Assembly: GCA_910575445.1 (NCBI GenBank)
Contig: CAJTFW010000001.1
Coordinates: forward strand, 806,001 to 870,000
Reading direction: 5' to 3'
Length of the DNA stretch: 64,000 nt
From: Lachnospiraceae bacterium
GTDB lineage: Bacteria > Bacillota > Clostridia > Lachnospirales > Lachnospiraceae
Part shown: one piece after another, positions 6,245 through 13,820 of the stretch
How the letters are laid out: every line of letters begins with the position of its first letter
Numbering within the stretch: the first letter of the stretch is position 1
Made by a program: the position numbers and the translations under genes
The notes under the pieces: generated by a model
What the model was told of the DNA's origin: nothing
Database searches by the model: none
What the model saw: the letters and a program-made list of their open reading frames with translations, nothing else

Positions 6245-8005
6245 ATGGAAAAAAATACAAGGAAGACAAGTGTATTGTTAAAGCGGTTTGTGCCGTATTA
6301 TCGGAACTATATGGGAATTCTTGTGATGGATTTGTTCTGTGCGGCGTTGACAACGGTCTGTGAGCTTTTGCTTCCATTGATATTAAGGTATCTGACGGAT
6401 GTAGGGATGCGGGATTTGTCGGCTTTGACCGTTCGTATGATTTTATCTATCGGTGGGCTTTATTTTGCATTTCGAATTATGGATGGGGCGGCAAGCTTTT
6501 ATATGGCATATACGGGGCATGTGATGGGAGCAGCGATTGAGACGGATATGCGAAAGGATGCATTTGCACATCTGCAGAAACTGTCAGACCACTATTTTAG
6601 CAATACAAAGGTTGGGCAGATTATGTCCCGGATTACCAGCGATTTGTTCGATGTGACAGAGTTTGCGCATCACTGCCCGGAGGAATTTTTTATTGCGTTT
6701 GTCAAGGCAGTGGTTGCTTTTTTGATTTTGGCGCGGATAAATCTTTTGCTGACTTTGATTATCTTTGCAATGATTCCTGTGATGGTGGTGTCCTGTACGT
6801 ATTTTAACCTGCGTGTAAAGCGGGCTTTTAAGAGGCAGAGGAACCATGTAGGAGAGTTAAATGCAAGGATTGAAGATAATCTTCTGGGAAATAAAGTAGT
6901 GCGGGCGTTTGCCAATGAACAGATAGAGCTTGAAAAATTTGATAAGGATAACCAGGAGTTTCTAAAGATTAAACGTCATACCTATAAATATATGGCAGCA
7001 TTTCAGAATACCGTTCGGATGTTTGATGGACTGATGTATACCGTGGTGGTGATTGCAGGCGGGATTTTTATGATTCGCGGTCTGATTGTGCCAGCGGATT
7101 TGGTGGCATATACAATGTACGTGACAACGCTTCTGGTGACCATTCGGCGGATTATAGAATTTGCAGAGCAATTTCAGAGAGGTATAACAGGGATTGAGCG
7201 TTTTGTGGAACTGATGGATGCAACGATTGATATTTTCGATGAAGAAGGGGCCATGCCTTTAGAAGAAGTAGAAGGGAAGATTCAGTTTCGGCATGTGTCT
7301 TTTGAATATCCTGACGACCATATGCCCGTACTCTCAGGGATTGACCTTACGATTCGACCCGGAGAAAAGGTGGCTTTGGTGGGACCATCGGGAGGTGGAA
7401 AGACAACTCTTTGCAACTTGATTCCAAGATTTTATGACCCGACAGAAGGGGAGATTTTGTTAGATGGACAGGATATCAGGCATCTGACGCTTCAGAGCCT
7501 TCGTGAAAATGTAGGAGTAGTACAGCAAGATGTCTATCTCTTTTCAGGAAGTGTCTATGAAAATATTGTATATGGGCGGCCGGATGCATCCTATGAAGAA
7601 GTGATAGAAGCTGCGAAGCTTTCCGGTGCACATGATTTTATCACAGAGTTGAAAGATGGCTATGATACCTATGTGGGAGAACGTGGTGTAAAGCTCTCTG
7701 GTGGTCAAAAACAGAGAATCAGCATTGCACGCGTGTTTTTAAAGGCTCCAAAGGTATTACTCCTTGATGAGGCGACTGCAGCGCTTGACAATGAAAGCGA
7801 ACATCTGGTGTCAGAGTCTTTGGAGAAGCTGGCAAAAGGAAGAACAACACTTACGATTGCCCATAGACTGACAACGATTCAGGGGGCAGACAGGATTCTG
7901 GTACTGTCAGGAAATCAGATAGTAGAAGAAGGAAATCACAGAGAACTGATGGAAAAGAAGGGAAGTTATTATCAGCTGTATTGTTCGGCAGGAGGAGAAG
8001 GATGA
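6245..8005 (+). CDS. ABC exporter (fused membrane and ATPase domains), MsbA/MdlB-like
   Basis: A 586-residue half-transporter. The membrane domain has about six helices (residues 15-310). The ATPase domain has Walker A GPSGGGKTTLCN, signature KLSGGQKQRISIARV, Walker B VLLLDEATAALD and the His switch (TIAHRLTTI). Such homodimers export lipids, drugs or peptides; the substrate is not predictable. Its stop codon overlaps the start of ogt (ATGA), so the two are coupled. Canonical catalytic residues are intact, so an active homodimer is possible. Confidence 0.9.
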   Translation: MEKNTRKTSVLLKRFVPYYRNYMGILVMDLFCAALTTVCELLLPLILRYLTDVGMRDLSALTVRMILSIGGLYFAFRIMDGAASFYMAYTGHVMGAAIETDMRKDAFAHLQKLSDHYFSNTKVGQIMSRITSDLFDVTEFAHHCPEEFFIAFVKAVVAFLILARINLLLTLIIFAMIPVMVVSCTYFNLRVKRAFKRQRNHVGELNARIEDNLLGNKVVRAFANEQIELEKFDKDNQEFLKIKRHTYKYMAAFQNTVRMFDGLMYTVVVIAGGIFMIRGLIVPADLVAYTMYVTTLLVTIRRIIEFAEQFQRGITGIERFVELMDATIDIFDEEGAMPLEEVEGKIQFRHVSFEYPDDHMPVLSGIDLTIRPGEKVALVGPSGGGKTTLCNLIPRFYDPTEGEILLDGQDIRHLTLQSLRENVGVVQQDVYLFSGSVYENIVYGRPDASYEEVIEAAKLSGAHDFITELKDGYDTYVGERGVKLSGGQKQRISIARVFLKAPKVLLLDEATAALDNESEHLVSESLEKLAKGRTTLTIAHRLTTIQGADRILVLSGNQIVEEGNHRELMEKKGSYYQLYCSAGGEG

Positions 8006-8505
8006 TTTATCAGACATCATATGATTCGCCGGTAGGACGGCTTGTACTTGCAGAGAAAGAAGGAGCACTTGTAGGACTCTGGACAGAAGAACAGAAATAT
8101 TTTTTAAGCTCTGTAAAAGAAGAGATGGAGGAAAACAAGGAGTCTGTAGTATTAAAACAGACCATAGCATGGCTTGAGAGGTATTTTAAAAAGGAGAGAC
8201 CACAGATAAAAGAACTGCCACTAGCACCTGTGGGGAGTGCGTTTCGTAGAGACGTATGGGAGATGCTCTGTGAGATTCCTTATGGAGAAACAACAACGTA
8301 TGGAGAGCTTGCAAGAAAGATTGCAGAGAAAAGAGGAATAAAAAGGATGGCGGCACAGGCAATCGGAGGAGCGGTAGGACATAATCCTATCTCGATTGTG
8401 ATTCCCTGCCATCGGGTAATAGGCTCAGATGGAGGATTGACGGGATATGCGGGGGGAATTGAGAAAAAGCGGATGTTGCTAACACTAGAGGGAGTGATAG
8501 TTTAG
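8002..8505 (+). CDS. ogt: Methylated-DNA--protein-cysteine methyltransferase
   Basis: 167 residues. It repairs O6-alkylguanine by suicidal transfer of the alkyl group to Cys136 in the IPCHRVIG motif; the preceding winged helix (YGELARKIA..RMAAQAIGGAVGHNPI) binds DNA. I start it at the ATG at 8002, which has GGAGGAG six bases upstream, rather than at a TTG 21 bases earlier that would add an unconserved leader. It overlaps the ABC exporter stop by 4 nt. Confidence 0.93.
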   Translation: MIYQTSYDSPVGRLVLAEKEGALVGLWTEEQKYFLSSVKEEMEENKESVVLKQTIAWLERYFKKERPQIKELPLAPVGSAFRRDVWEMLCEIPYGETTTYGELARKIAEKRGIKRMAAQAIGGAVGHNPISIVIPCHRVIGSDGGLTGYAGGIEKKRMLLTLEGVIV

Positions 8506-8520
8506 AAAGGGGAGAAGAAA

Positions 8521-9423
8521 ATGGGAAGTACAGGAGCTTTGTTAATCGCTTCAGAAAATTTTCGGGAGGAAGACTTGGGAAATGAGGAGATTCCAGTCTT
8601 TCTGCCAATGTATCCACTGGATGGGACGACCGTGATTAAAAGGGAGATTGCGATGCTTCGAAAGGCTTGTATTTCTCCGATTATAGTACTTTTAGGGTAT
8701 CAAAAGGAACTCCTTAAAAATCATCTGTCGCATAATCGTGTAATTTTTGTGGAGGATGAAAAGTATCGAGAGCATGGCTTTGAAGAGTCGCTTCAAAGAG
8801 GACTTTTAGAGGCAAGGGAATGGATGGAGCGAGTGTTAGTAGTGCCGGTGGAGTGTCCGGCTTTTTCTATGGAGACCATAGAGCGGCTTTTGGCGTGTAA
8901 GGAAAGCGCAGTGCCGGTGTACCAGAAAGAAGAAGGCTATCCAAGGCTTTATCACATCTCAGAAGACCGTGAAAAAAAGATAGAACAAGTAGAGGTGGAA
9001 GATGCAGGGATTCTACTGTCTCTGCGGGAGAAGAACGGGATTCAGAAGATAGAGGAGTATGTAAAAGCAAAACGCAGTGAAAATGAACTGCGGTGTACAA
9101 CAAGGCTGACACTTACAAAAGGAGAGAACTTTTTTGGGCCTGGAGTCTGTCAACTTCTACAGTATATAGATGAGACGGGGTCGATTCAGGCAGCGGCGGA
9201 GAGGATGAAGATGTCATATACGAAGGGGTGGAAGATGGTAAATCTGGCAGAAAAAGAGATGGGATTTTTGTTTTTGAATCGCTGTAATGGAGGGAAGAAT
9301 GGGGGGAGCTCTACTCTTACAGAGGAGGGAAGACTGTTTATGGAGCGGTATCGGGCAATGGTGGAGGATATGGAGAAGATGAGCAGGAGGTTTTTTGATA
9401 TTTATTTTCAGGATTTTCAATAA
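8521..9423 (+). CDS. Fusion of a degenerate MocA/MobA-like domain with a ModE-type DNA-binding domain
   Basis: 300 residues in two parts. Residues about 1-180 follow the fold pattern of NTP transferases of the MocA/MobA type (DGTTVIKREIAMLRKA, IIVLLGYQKELL, EESLQRGLLEA). The nucleotide loop LAAGxSxRMGxxK is replaced by IASENFREEDLGNEE, and the metal Asp of the PGDxP motif is replaced by PVECPAF, so catalysis is doubtful. Residues about 190-300 match the ModE N-terminal winged helix (GPGVCQLLQYIDETGSIQAA, MSYTKGWKMVN); the molybdate-binding MOP domains are missing. It stands directly before modABC and is probably its regulator, with the dead transferase fold as a sensor. Confidence 0.8.
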   Translation: MGSTGALLIASENFREEDLGNEEIPVFLPMYPLDGTTVIKREIAMLRKACISPIIVLLGYQKELLKNHLSHNRVIFVEDEKYREHGFEESLQRGLLEAREWMERVLVVPVECPAFSMETIERLLACKESAVPVYQKEEGYPRLYHISEDREKKIEQVEVEDAGILLSLREKNGIQKIEEYVKAKRSENELRCTTRLTLTKGENFFGPGVCQLLQYIDETGSIQAAAERMKMSYTKGWKMVNLAEKEMGFLFLNRCNGGKNGGSSTLTEEGRLFMERYRAMVEDMEKMSRRFFDIYFQDFQ

Positions 9424-9439
9424 AAGGTTGTGGTGGGGA

Positions 9440-9454
9440 GGACGCTAGGACGGG
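9440..9454. repeat. 15-bp copy of the left end of the 24-kb palindromic element
   Basis: The 15 bases GGACGCTAGGACGGG are identical to 24001-24015, the left end of the large inverted-repeat element. The rest of the element is absent. It could be a solo end or footprint left after loss. ACGC...GCGT around it can also form a weak hairpin after the regulator gene. Confidence 0.45.
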
Positions 9455-9467
9455 CGTTACTTATATA

Positions 9468-9496
9468 TTGACATTGTAAGAAAAGAATATTATAAT
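9468..9496 (+). promoter_or_regulatory. Consensus sigma-A promoter of modABC
   Basis: TTGACA (9468-9473), exactly 17 bp, TATAAT (9491-9496): perfect -35 and -10 hexamers. The predicted start site falls at the edge of the palindrome at 9504-9529, so repression would be expected to be tight. Confidence 0.85.
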
Positions 9497-9503
9497 ATAC
9501 CTA

Positions 9504-9529
9504 TCGTTATTTATTTAAAAAAATAACGA
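9504..9529. promoter_or_regulatory. Candidate ModE-type operator
   Basis: Perfect inverted arms TCGTTATT (9504-9511) and AATAACGA (9522-9529) around a 10-bp AT-rich centre. The Escherichia coli ModE site is likewise a palindrome with ATCG/CGAT ends and AT-rich arms. Its position over the transcription start fits repression by the ModE-domain protein encoded just upstream. Confidence 0.7.
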
Positions 9530-9552
9530 AAAAAAGAAAGGTAGGGGTTTTT

Positions 9553-10446
9553 ATGCGAAAGAAATTTGCAGAGATGATGCTGACAGTAGCCGTAGCTATA
9601 AGTTTGCTGGTCGGGTGTGGTGCGAAGGAAGATAGCGTACAGACAACATCAGAAGAAGATGCCAAGGCTAATGAAGTGGTCCCGGAGGAGGATGCAGAGC
9701 ATCTAACAACAGATAATGAAGCAGTGACATTACATATTTTTGCAGCGGCTTCGATGACGGAGACGTTAGAGGAGATACAAAAGATGTATGCGGATGTGGC
9801 ACCAGAGGTTACATTAGTGTTTAATTTTGATTCTTCGGGGACGTTAAAGACGCAGATTCAGGAAGGTGCGGACTGTGATATATTTATCTCGGCGGCGCAG
9901 AAGCAGATGAACCAGTTGGATATTAGTGCAGACCCTGAGATAAATGAGGAAGGGCTTGACTTTCTGCTAGAAGGAAGTCGAGTCAATCTTTTGGAAAATA
10001 AGGTGGTGTTGGCAGTTGCAGAAGGAAATCCATCAGGAATTATGTCTTTTGAAGATTTGGGAAGTGATAAATTGCAGCTGTTGGCACTTGGCAATGAAGA
10101 TGTGCCAGTGGGACAGTATTCCACAGAACTTTTGACAAATCTTGAACTTTTGGATAAGTTAGAAACAGATGGAAAGATTACTTATGGTTCTAATGTAAAA
10201 GAAGTGACAACACAAGTAGCAGAGGCTTCTGCAGATGCCGGGATTATCTATGCGACGGATGCATTTTCGGCAGGACTTATGGTGGTGGATGAGGCGACAG
10301 AGGAGCTTTGTAAAAAAGTGGTCTATCCGGCGGCGATATTGAAGAATACACAGAATCAAGAGGCGGCAGCAGCATTTTTGGAATATTTACAGACGCCAGA
10401 ATGTATGGAAGTTTTTGCGCGCGTAGGCTTTAGTAAGGCAAAATAA
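9553..10446 (+). CDS. modA: Molybdate ABC transporter substrate-binding lipoprotein
   Basis: 297 residues. A lipoprotein signal peptide ends at LLVGCGAKED, followed by an acidic linker and the ModA fold beginning VTLHIFAAASMTETLEEI. Family hallmarks seen are the Ser in FAAASM, FNFDSSGTLKTQI, GADCDIFISA and DAGIIYATDA. It captures molybdate or tungstate at the cell surface for ModBC. First gene of modABC behind a ModE-type operator. A run of weak matches (GTAGGGGT) precedes the ATG. Confidence 0.94.
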   Translation: MRKKFAEMMLTVAVAISLLVGCGAKEDSVQTTSEEDAKANEVVPEEDAEHLTTDNEAVTLHIFAAASMTETLEEIQKMYADVAPEVTLVFNFDSSGTLKTQIQEGADCDIFISAAQKQMNQLDISADPEINEEGLDFLLEGSRVNLLENKVVLAVAEGNPSGIMSFEDLGSDKLQLLALGNEDVPVGQYSTELLTNLELLDKLETDGKITYGSNVKEVTTQVAEASADAGIIYATDAFSAGLMVVDEATEELCKKVVYPAAILKNTQNQEAAAAFLEYLQTPECMEVFARVGFSKAK

Positions 10447-10484
10447 TTATATTGGCGGTAAGTGAACGGTGAGGAGGGAAAAAG

Positions 10485-11147
10485 ATGGATTGGTATCCAC
10501 TGTGGAATTCACTTCGGATTGCAATGGTATCAAGTGTATTGGTGTTCTTTACAGGGATTTTTGCGGCGTATTATGTGGCAAAGTTGCATCCGGTAGTAAA
10601 AGGCGTATTAGATGTGGTGCTGACCCTTCCTCTTGTGCTGCCGCCTACGGTGGTCGGGTATTTTCTGTTGGTGTTTTTGGGGCCGCGCAGACCATTTGGG
10701 GGGTGGATGCTTGATGCCTTTGGAATCAAGATGGTGATGACCTGGTATTCGGGAATTTTTGCAGCATCCGTGGTGGCATTTCCACTGATGTACCGGACAG
10801 CAAGAGGGGCTTTTGAGAGCTTCGATAAAACTTTGGCATATGCAGGACAGACACTTGGACTTAGTAACACCTATATCTTTTGGAGGATTCAGATGCCCGC
10901 ATGCAGACAGGGAATCCTAGCAGGAGCGGTGCTGGCATTTGCTAGGGCGCTTGGAGAGTATGGGGCGACCAGTATGATTGCCGGGTATACGCCGGGCAGG
11001 ACTGCGACTATCTCTACGACTGTGTATCAGCTGTGGAGGACGGATAATGATGCCCTGGCCTTTCGATGGGTGATGGTAAATGTGCTTATCTCAACCATAG
11101 TACTTTTGGCAGTCAATCTTTTAGAGCGGCGGGAAAGGAGAAGATAA
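10485..11147 (+). CDS. modB: Molybdate ABC transporter permease
   Basis: 220 residues with about five membrane helices, usual for ModB. The motifs LTLPLVLPPTVVGYFLL and the EAA loop ARALGEYGATSMIAG are diagnostic of the molybdate/sulfate permease group. GAGGAGGG lies upstream of the ATG; the stop is one base from the modC start, so translation is coupled. Confidence 0.95.
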   Translation: MDWYPLWNSLRIAMVSSVLVFFTGIFAAYYVAKLHPVVKGVLDVVLTLPLVLPPTVVGYFLLVFLGPRRPFGGWMLDAFGIKMVMTWYSGIFAASVVAFPLMYRTARGAFESFDKTLAYAGQTLGLSNTYIFWRIQMPACRQGILAGAVLAFARALGEYGATSMIAGYTPGRTATISTTVYQLWRTDNDALAFRWVMVNVLISTIVLLAVNLLERRERRR

Positions 11148-11148
11148 G

Positions 11149-12228
11149 ATGGGGTTATCGGTGGATATTCGAAAAGACTTGGGGGACTTTATCTTAGAAG
11201 CAAAGTTTGAGACAGAAGGAGGCGTAACAGGGATACTGGGGGCTTCCGGCTGTGGAAAAAGTATGACGCTTCGCTGCATTGCCGGAATTGTAAAACCGGA
11301 CTGGGGAAGGATTGTACTAGATGGGGAAGTCTTCTTTGACTCTGAAAGAGGAATTCATATCAGACCGCAAAACAGACATGTAGGGTATCTTTTTCAAAAC
11401 TATGCGCTGTTTCCCAATATGACCGTAGAACAGAATCTGATGACTGGTCTTTTAAGCTATGAAAAAGATAAGAAAAAGGCAAGAGCCGCTGTAGAAGAGA
11501 TGATAGAGCGCTTTTATCTGACCGATGTTGTTAGCCACCGTCCAACACAGCTCTCCGGCGGACAACAACAGCGGGCGGCACTGGCAAGAATTCTATTGTC
11601 AAGACCCAAAATCCTGATGTTGGATGAGCCATTTTCTGCTCTGGATGATTTCCTGCGCTGGAAGCTTGAACTAGAGCTGTTAGAGGTACTAAAAGATTTT
11701 GCAGGAGATACCTTGTTTGTCTCTCATAGCCGCGATGAAATCTACCGCCTCTGCGACCAGGTATGCGTGATGGAAAAAGGAACCTCTGGTCGTGTAATTC
11801 CTGTCAGACAACTCTTTGAAAAACCATCTACCAAAGCTGCGGCACTGTTATCTGGCTGTAAAAATTATTCGCGCGCGCATCTGGAAGGGGGAGAACATGT
11901 GTTTGCTATAGATTGGGGAGTAAGACTAAAATATCAGGGAACATGGACAGAGCCTATACAAAATATCGGTGTGCGAAGCCATTATCTCCATCCTATCCCC
12001 AAAGCAGAGGCCAATAAAAAGGAAAATCTTATACACTGTGATATCCTTCAAGTTATTGAAGATGTCTTTTCTATTGTTGTTATGGCAAGACCAAAAGCTG
12101 CGACTACAAATGAGCCGATTCGCATAGAAGTAAGCAAAGAATTCTGGCAGGATTTCTCCCAAAAAGAAGGTATAGAGAAAACAATATGGGTACAGGTACC
12201 CCCCGAACACATAATGCTACTAAACTAA
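11149..12228 (+). CDS. modC: Molybdate ABC transporter ATP-binding protein
   Basis: 359 residues. ATPase domain (about 1-235) with Walker A GASGCGKSMTLRCI, signature QLSGGQQQRAALARI, Walker B ILMLDEPFSALDD and switch His (FVSHSRDEI). The C-terminal 120 residues form a TOBE/MOP-like region that in ModC binds molybdate and can inhibit transport. Last gene of the operon. Its stop is only 5 bp from the stop of the convergent YesN-type gene, with no terminator visible between them. Confidence 0.94.
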   Translation: MGLSVDIRKDLGDFILEAKFETEGGVTGILGASGCGKSMTLRCIAGIVKPDWGRIVLDGEVFFDSERGIHIRPQNRHVGYLFQNYALFPNMTVEQNLMTGLLSYEKDKKKARAAVEEMIERFYLTDVVSHRPTQLSGGQQQRAALARILLSRPKILMLDEPFSALDDFLRWKLELELLEVLKDFAGDTLFVSHSRDEIYRLCDQVCVMEKGTSGRVIPVRQLFEKPSTKAAALLSGCKNYSRAHLEGGEHVFAIDWGVRLKYQGTWTEPIQNIGVRSHYLHPIPKAEANKKENLIHCDILQVIEDVFSIVVMARPKAATTNEPIRIEVSKEFWQDFSQKEGIEKTIWVQVPPEHIMLLN

Positions 12229-12233
12229 AATCA

Positions 12234-13820
12234 TTATCCTCTCCCTCTTTCACACCGAAACCGATAATCCCTTGGCGTCTCTCCGGTCACTTTTTTAAAG
12301 ACCACCGAAAAATATTTTGCATTTACATACCCACAATGCAAGCTTACCTCATTAATCGGTATCGAACAATCCTTAAGGTATTCTTTTGCAAGTCGCACTC
12401 TTTCTTCTGTTACATATTCATTAAATCCCTTTTGCATCCCTTTTTTAAAAAGCAGACTGATATAAGAGGGGGACTTATCGAACAGTTCTGCGACGGCGGT
12501 GAGGTCGAGGGCGTCGGCGAGATGCTCGTGTACATAGAGCTTGATATCCGCTAATAAGCGCTGGTTAGATGGCCCGGCATCGCGGGTTGCCTTCATCTGC
12601 TCGTAGGCATCTAGACAGGAAAATATCTCCTGATGCAACATCGACATCCCAAAAAAAGTAGAAAGAGGTGCAGGAGTGCGGATTTCTTTGGAGAGAGGTT
12701 CATAAGGTGCCAGATAGTTTGTGAATGTTTTAACAAAACGTTCGTAAGCTTCGGTTAAGATGGATAATTTCTGGCGAGTGCAGGGAGGAGTGAAGAATGT
12801 ATGAAATGCATGGGCAATCTGTAATTTATCCAGATTTCGTATGGCTTTTGTCAGCTCGTCGATTTGCTTTGGAAAAAGTGCGTCTCCTTTGTGTGTCTCA
12901 CTGTAGAGCTGTACCAGATATTCTTTGTGAAATAGTTTAAAATTGGCGGCTTCTAATGCGGTCTGATAAGAGCGGTAAATCGACAAGGTGTCGTAGATTG
13001 GATGACCAACTCCCATAAAAATTGCACAGTGATAGTAATCTATCAGTCTTTGACAGATAATAAGAAGTGTTTGTTTTAATTTTGACAAAAATCCAGAAGT
13101 CTCATCGCCAGAGATAAGAAAGGTCAGTGTGTTTTCAGAAGTCTTGGCATCTCCAAGATAGTGAAACTCCTCGATAGACGCAAGGCTTTCCTGAAAAATA
13201 TTTACAATCGCAAAATCTAAAAATTCCATCGGGTGCGTAAGATTGTACTGTACACAGACGCAGACAAACAACGTACCATGAAAAGAAATCCCCATCTTCT
13301 GAAGCTTGCGCGTAAGCGTAGATATCTGCTCACACTCTGTACAGGTAAAATACTGTAAAAACAAAGATTCCTTTAATTCCTTTTCGATTTCCTTATTTGC
13401 AATATTTTTCTGTACCGATTCTGTCTGTCGCCGGATGGCTTTTTGAGATTCTCCAATAATATGAAGAACCAAATCAATCAGTTCCTGCTTGTTGACAGGC
13501 TTTGTGATATAAGAACATACACCAAGCGAAATAGCTTTTTGAGCATATTTAAAATCTTCATATCCTGAGATAACAATTACCGGGGTATCAGGGTGAATCG
13601 TGCGAAGTTTTTTGATAAAGTCAAGGCCACTTGCGCCAGGCATGCGAATATCTGTAATCACAAGCTCTACAGGCATTGTGTCTGTCTGGCGAAATGCTTC
13701 ATAGCCATCAGAAGCTTCAAGAAAACAAGGCTCTGTCTCCGATGGCAGATTCCGCTTTAAAATTGCGATAATCCCACGGCGGATAAAATCTTCATCATCA
13801 GCGACTAATATCCGAAACAT
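12234..13820 (-). CDS. YesN-type response regulator (receiver plus AraC domain)
   Basis: 528 residues from the ATG at 13820, preceded by GAGGAG; an upstream extension in the same frame is unconserved. The receiver (1-120) has Asp57 in VITDIRMPG and Lys in ITKPVNK. A long middle region is followed by two AraC helix-turn-helix motifs (about 430-525) ending YFSVVFKKVTGETPRDYRFR. It overlaps the kinase gene by 23 nt. With the YesM-type kinase and the adjacent sugar ABC operon, it most likely controls carbohydrate uptake. Confidence 0.93.
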   Translation of the reverse strand: MFRILVADDEDFIRRGIIAILKRNLPSETEPCFLEASDGYEAFRQTDTMPVELVITDIRMPGASGLDFIKKLRTIHPDTPVIVISGYEDFKYAQKAISLGVCSYITKPVNKQELIDLVLHIIGESQKAIRRQTESVQKNIANKEIEKELKESLFLQYFTCTECEQISTLTRKLQKMGISFHGTLFVCVCVQYNLTHPMEFLDFAIVNIFQESLASIEEFHYLGDAKTSENTLTFLISGDETSGFLSKLKQTLLIICQRLIDYYHCAIFMGVGHPIYDTLSIYRSYQTALEAANFKLFHKEYLVQLYSETHKGDALFPKQIDELTKAIRNLDKLQIAHAFHTFFTPPCTRQKLSILTEAYERFVKTFTNYLAPYEPLSKEIRTPAPLSTFFGMSMLHQEIFSCLDAYEQMKATRDAGPSNQRLLADIKLYVHEHLADALDLTAVAELFDKSPSYISLLFKKGMQKGFNEYVTEERVRLAKEYLKDCSIPINEVSLHCGYVNAKYFSVVFKKVTGETPRDYRFRCERGRG

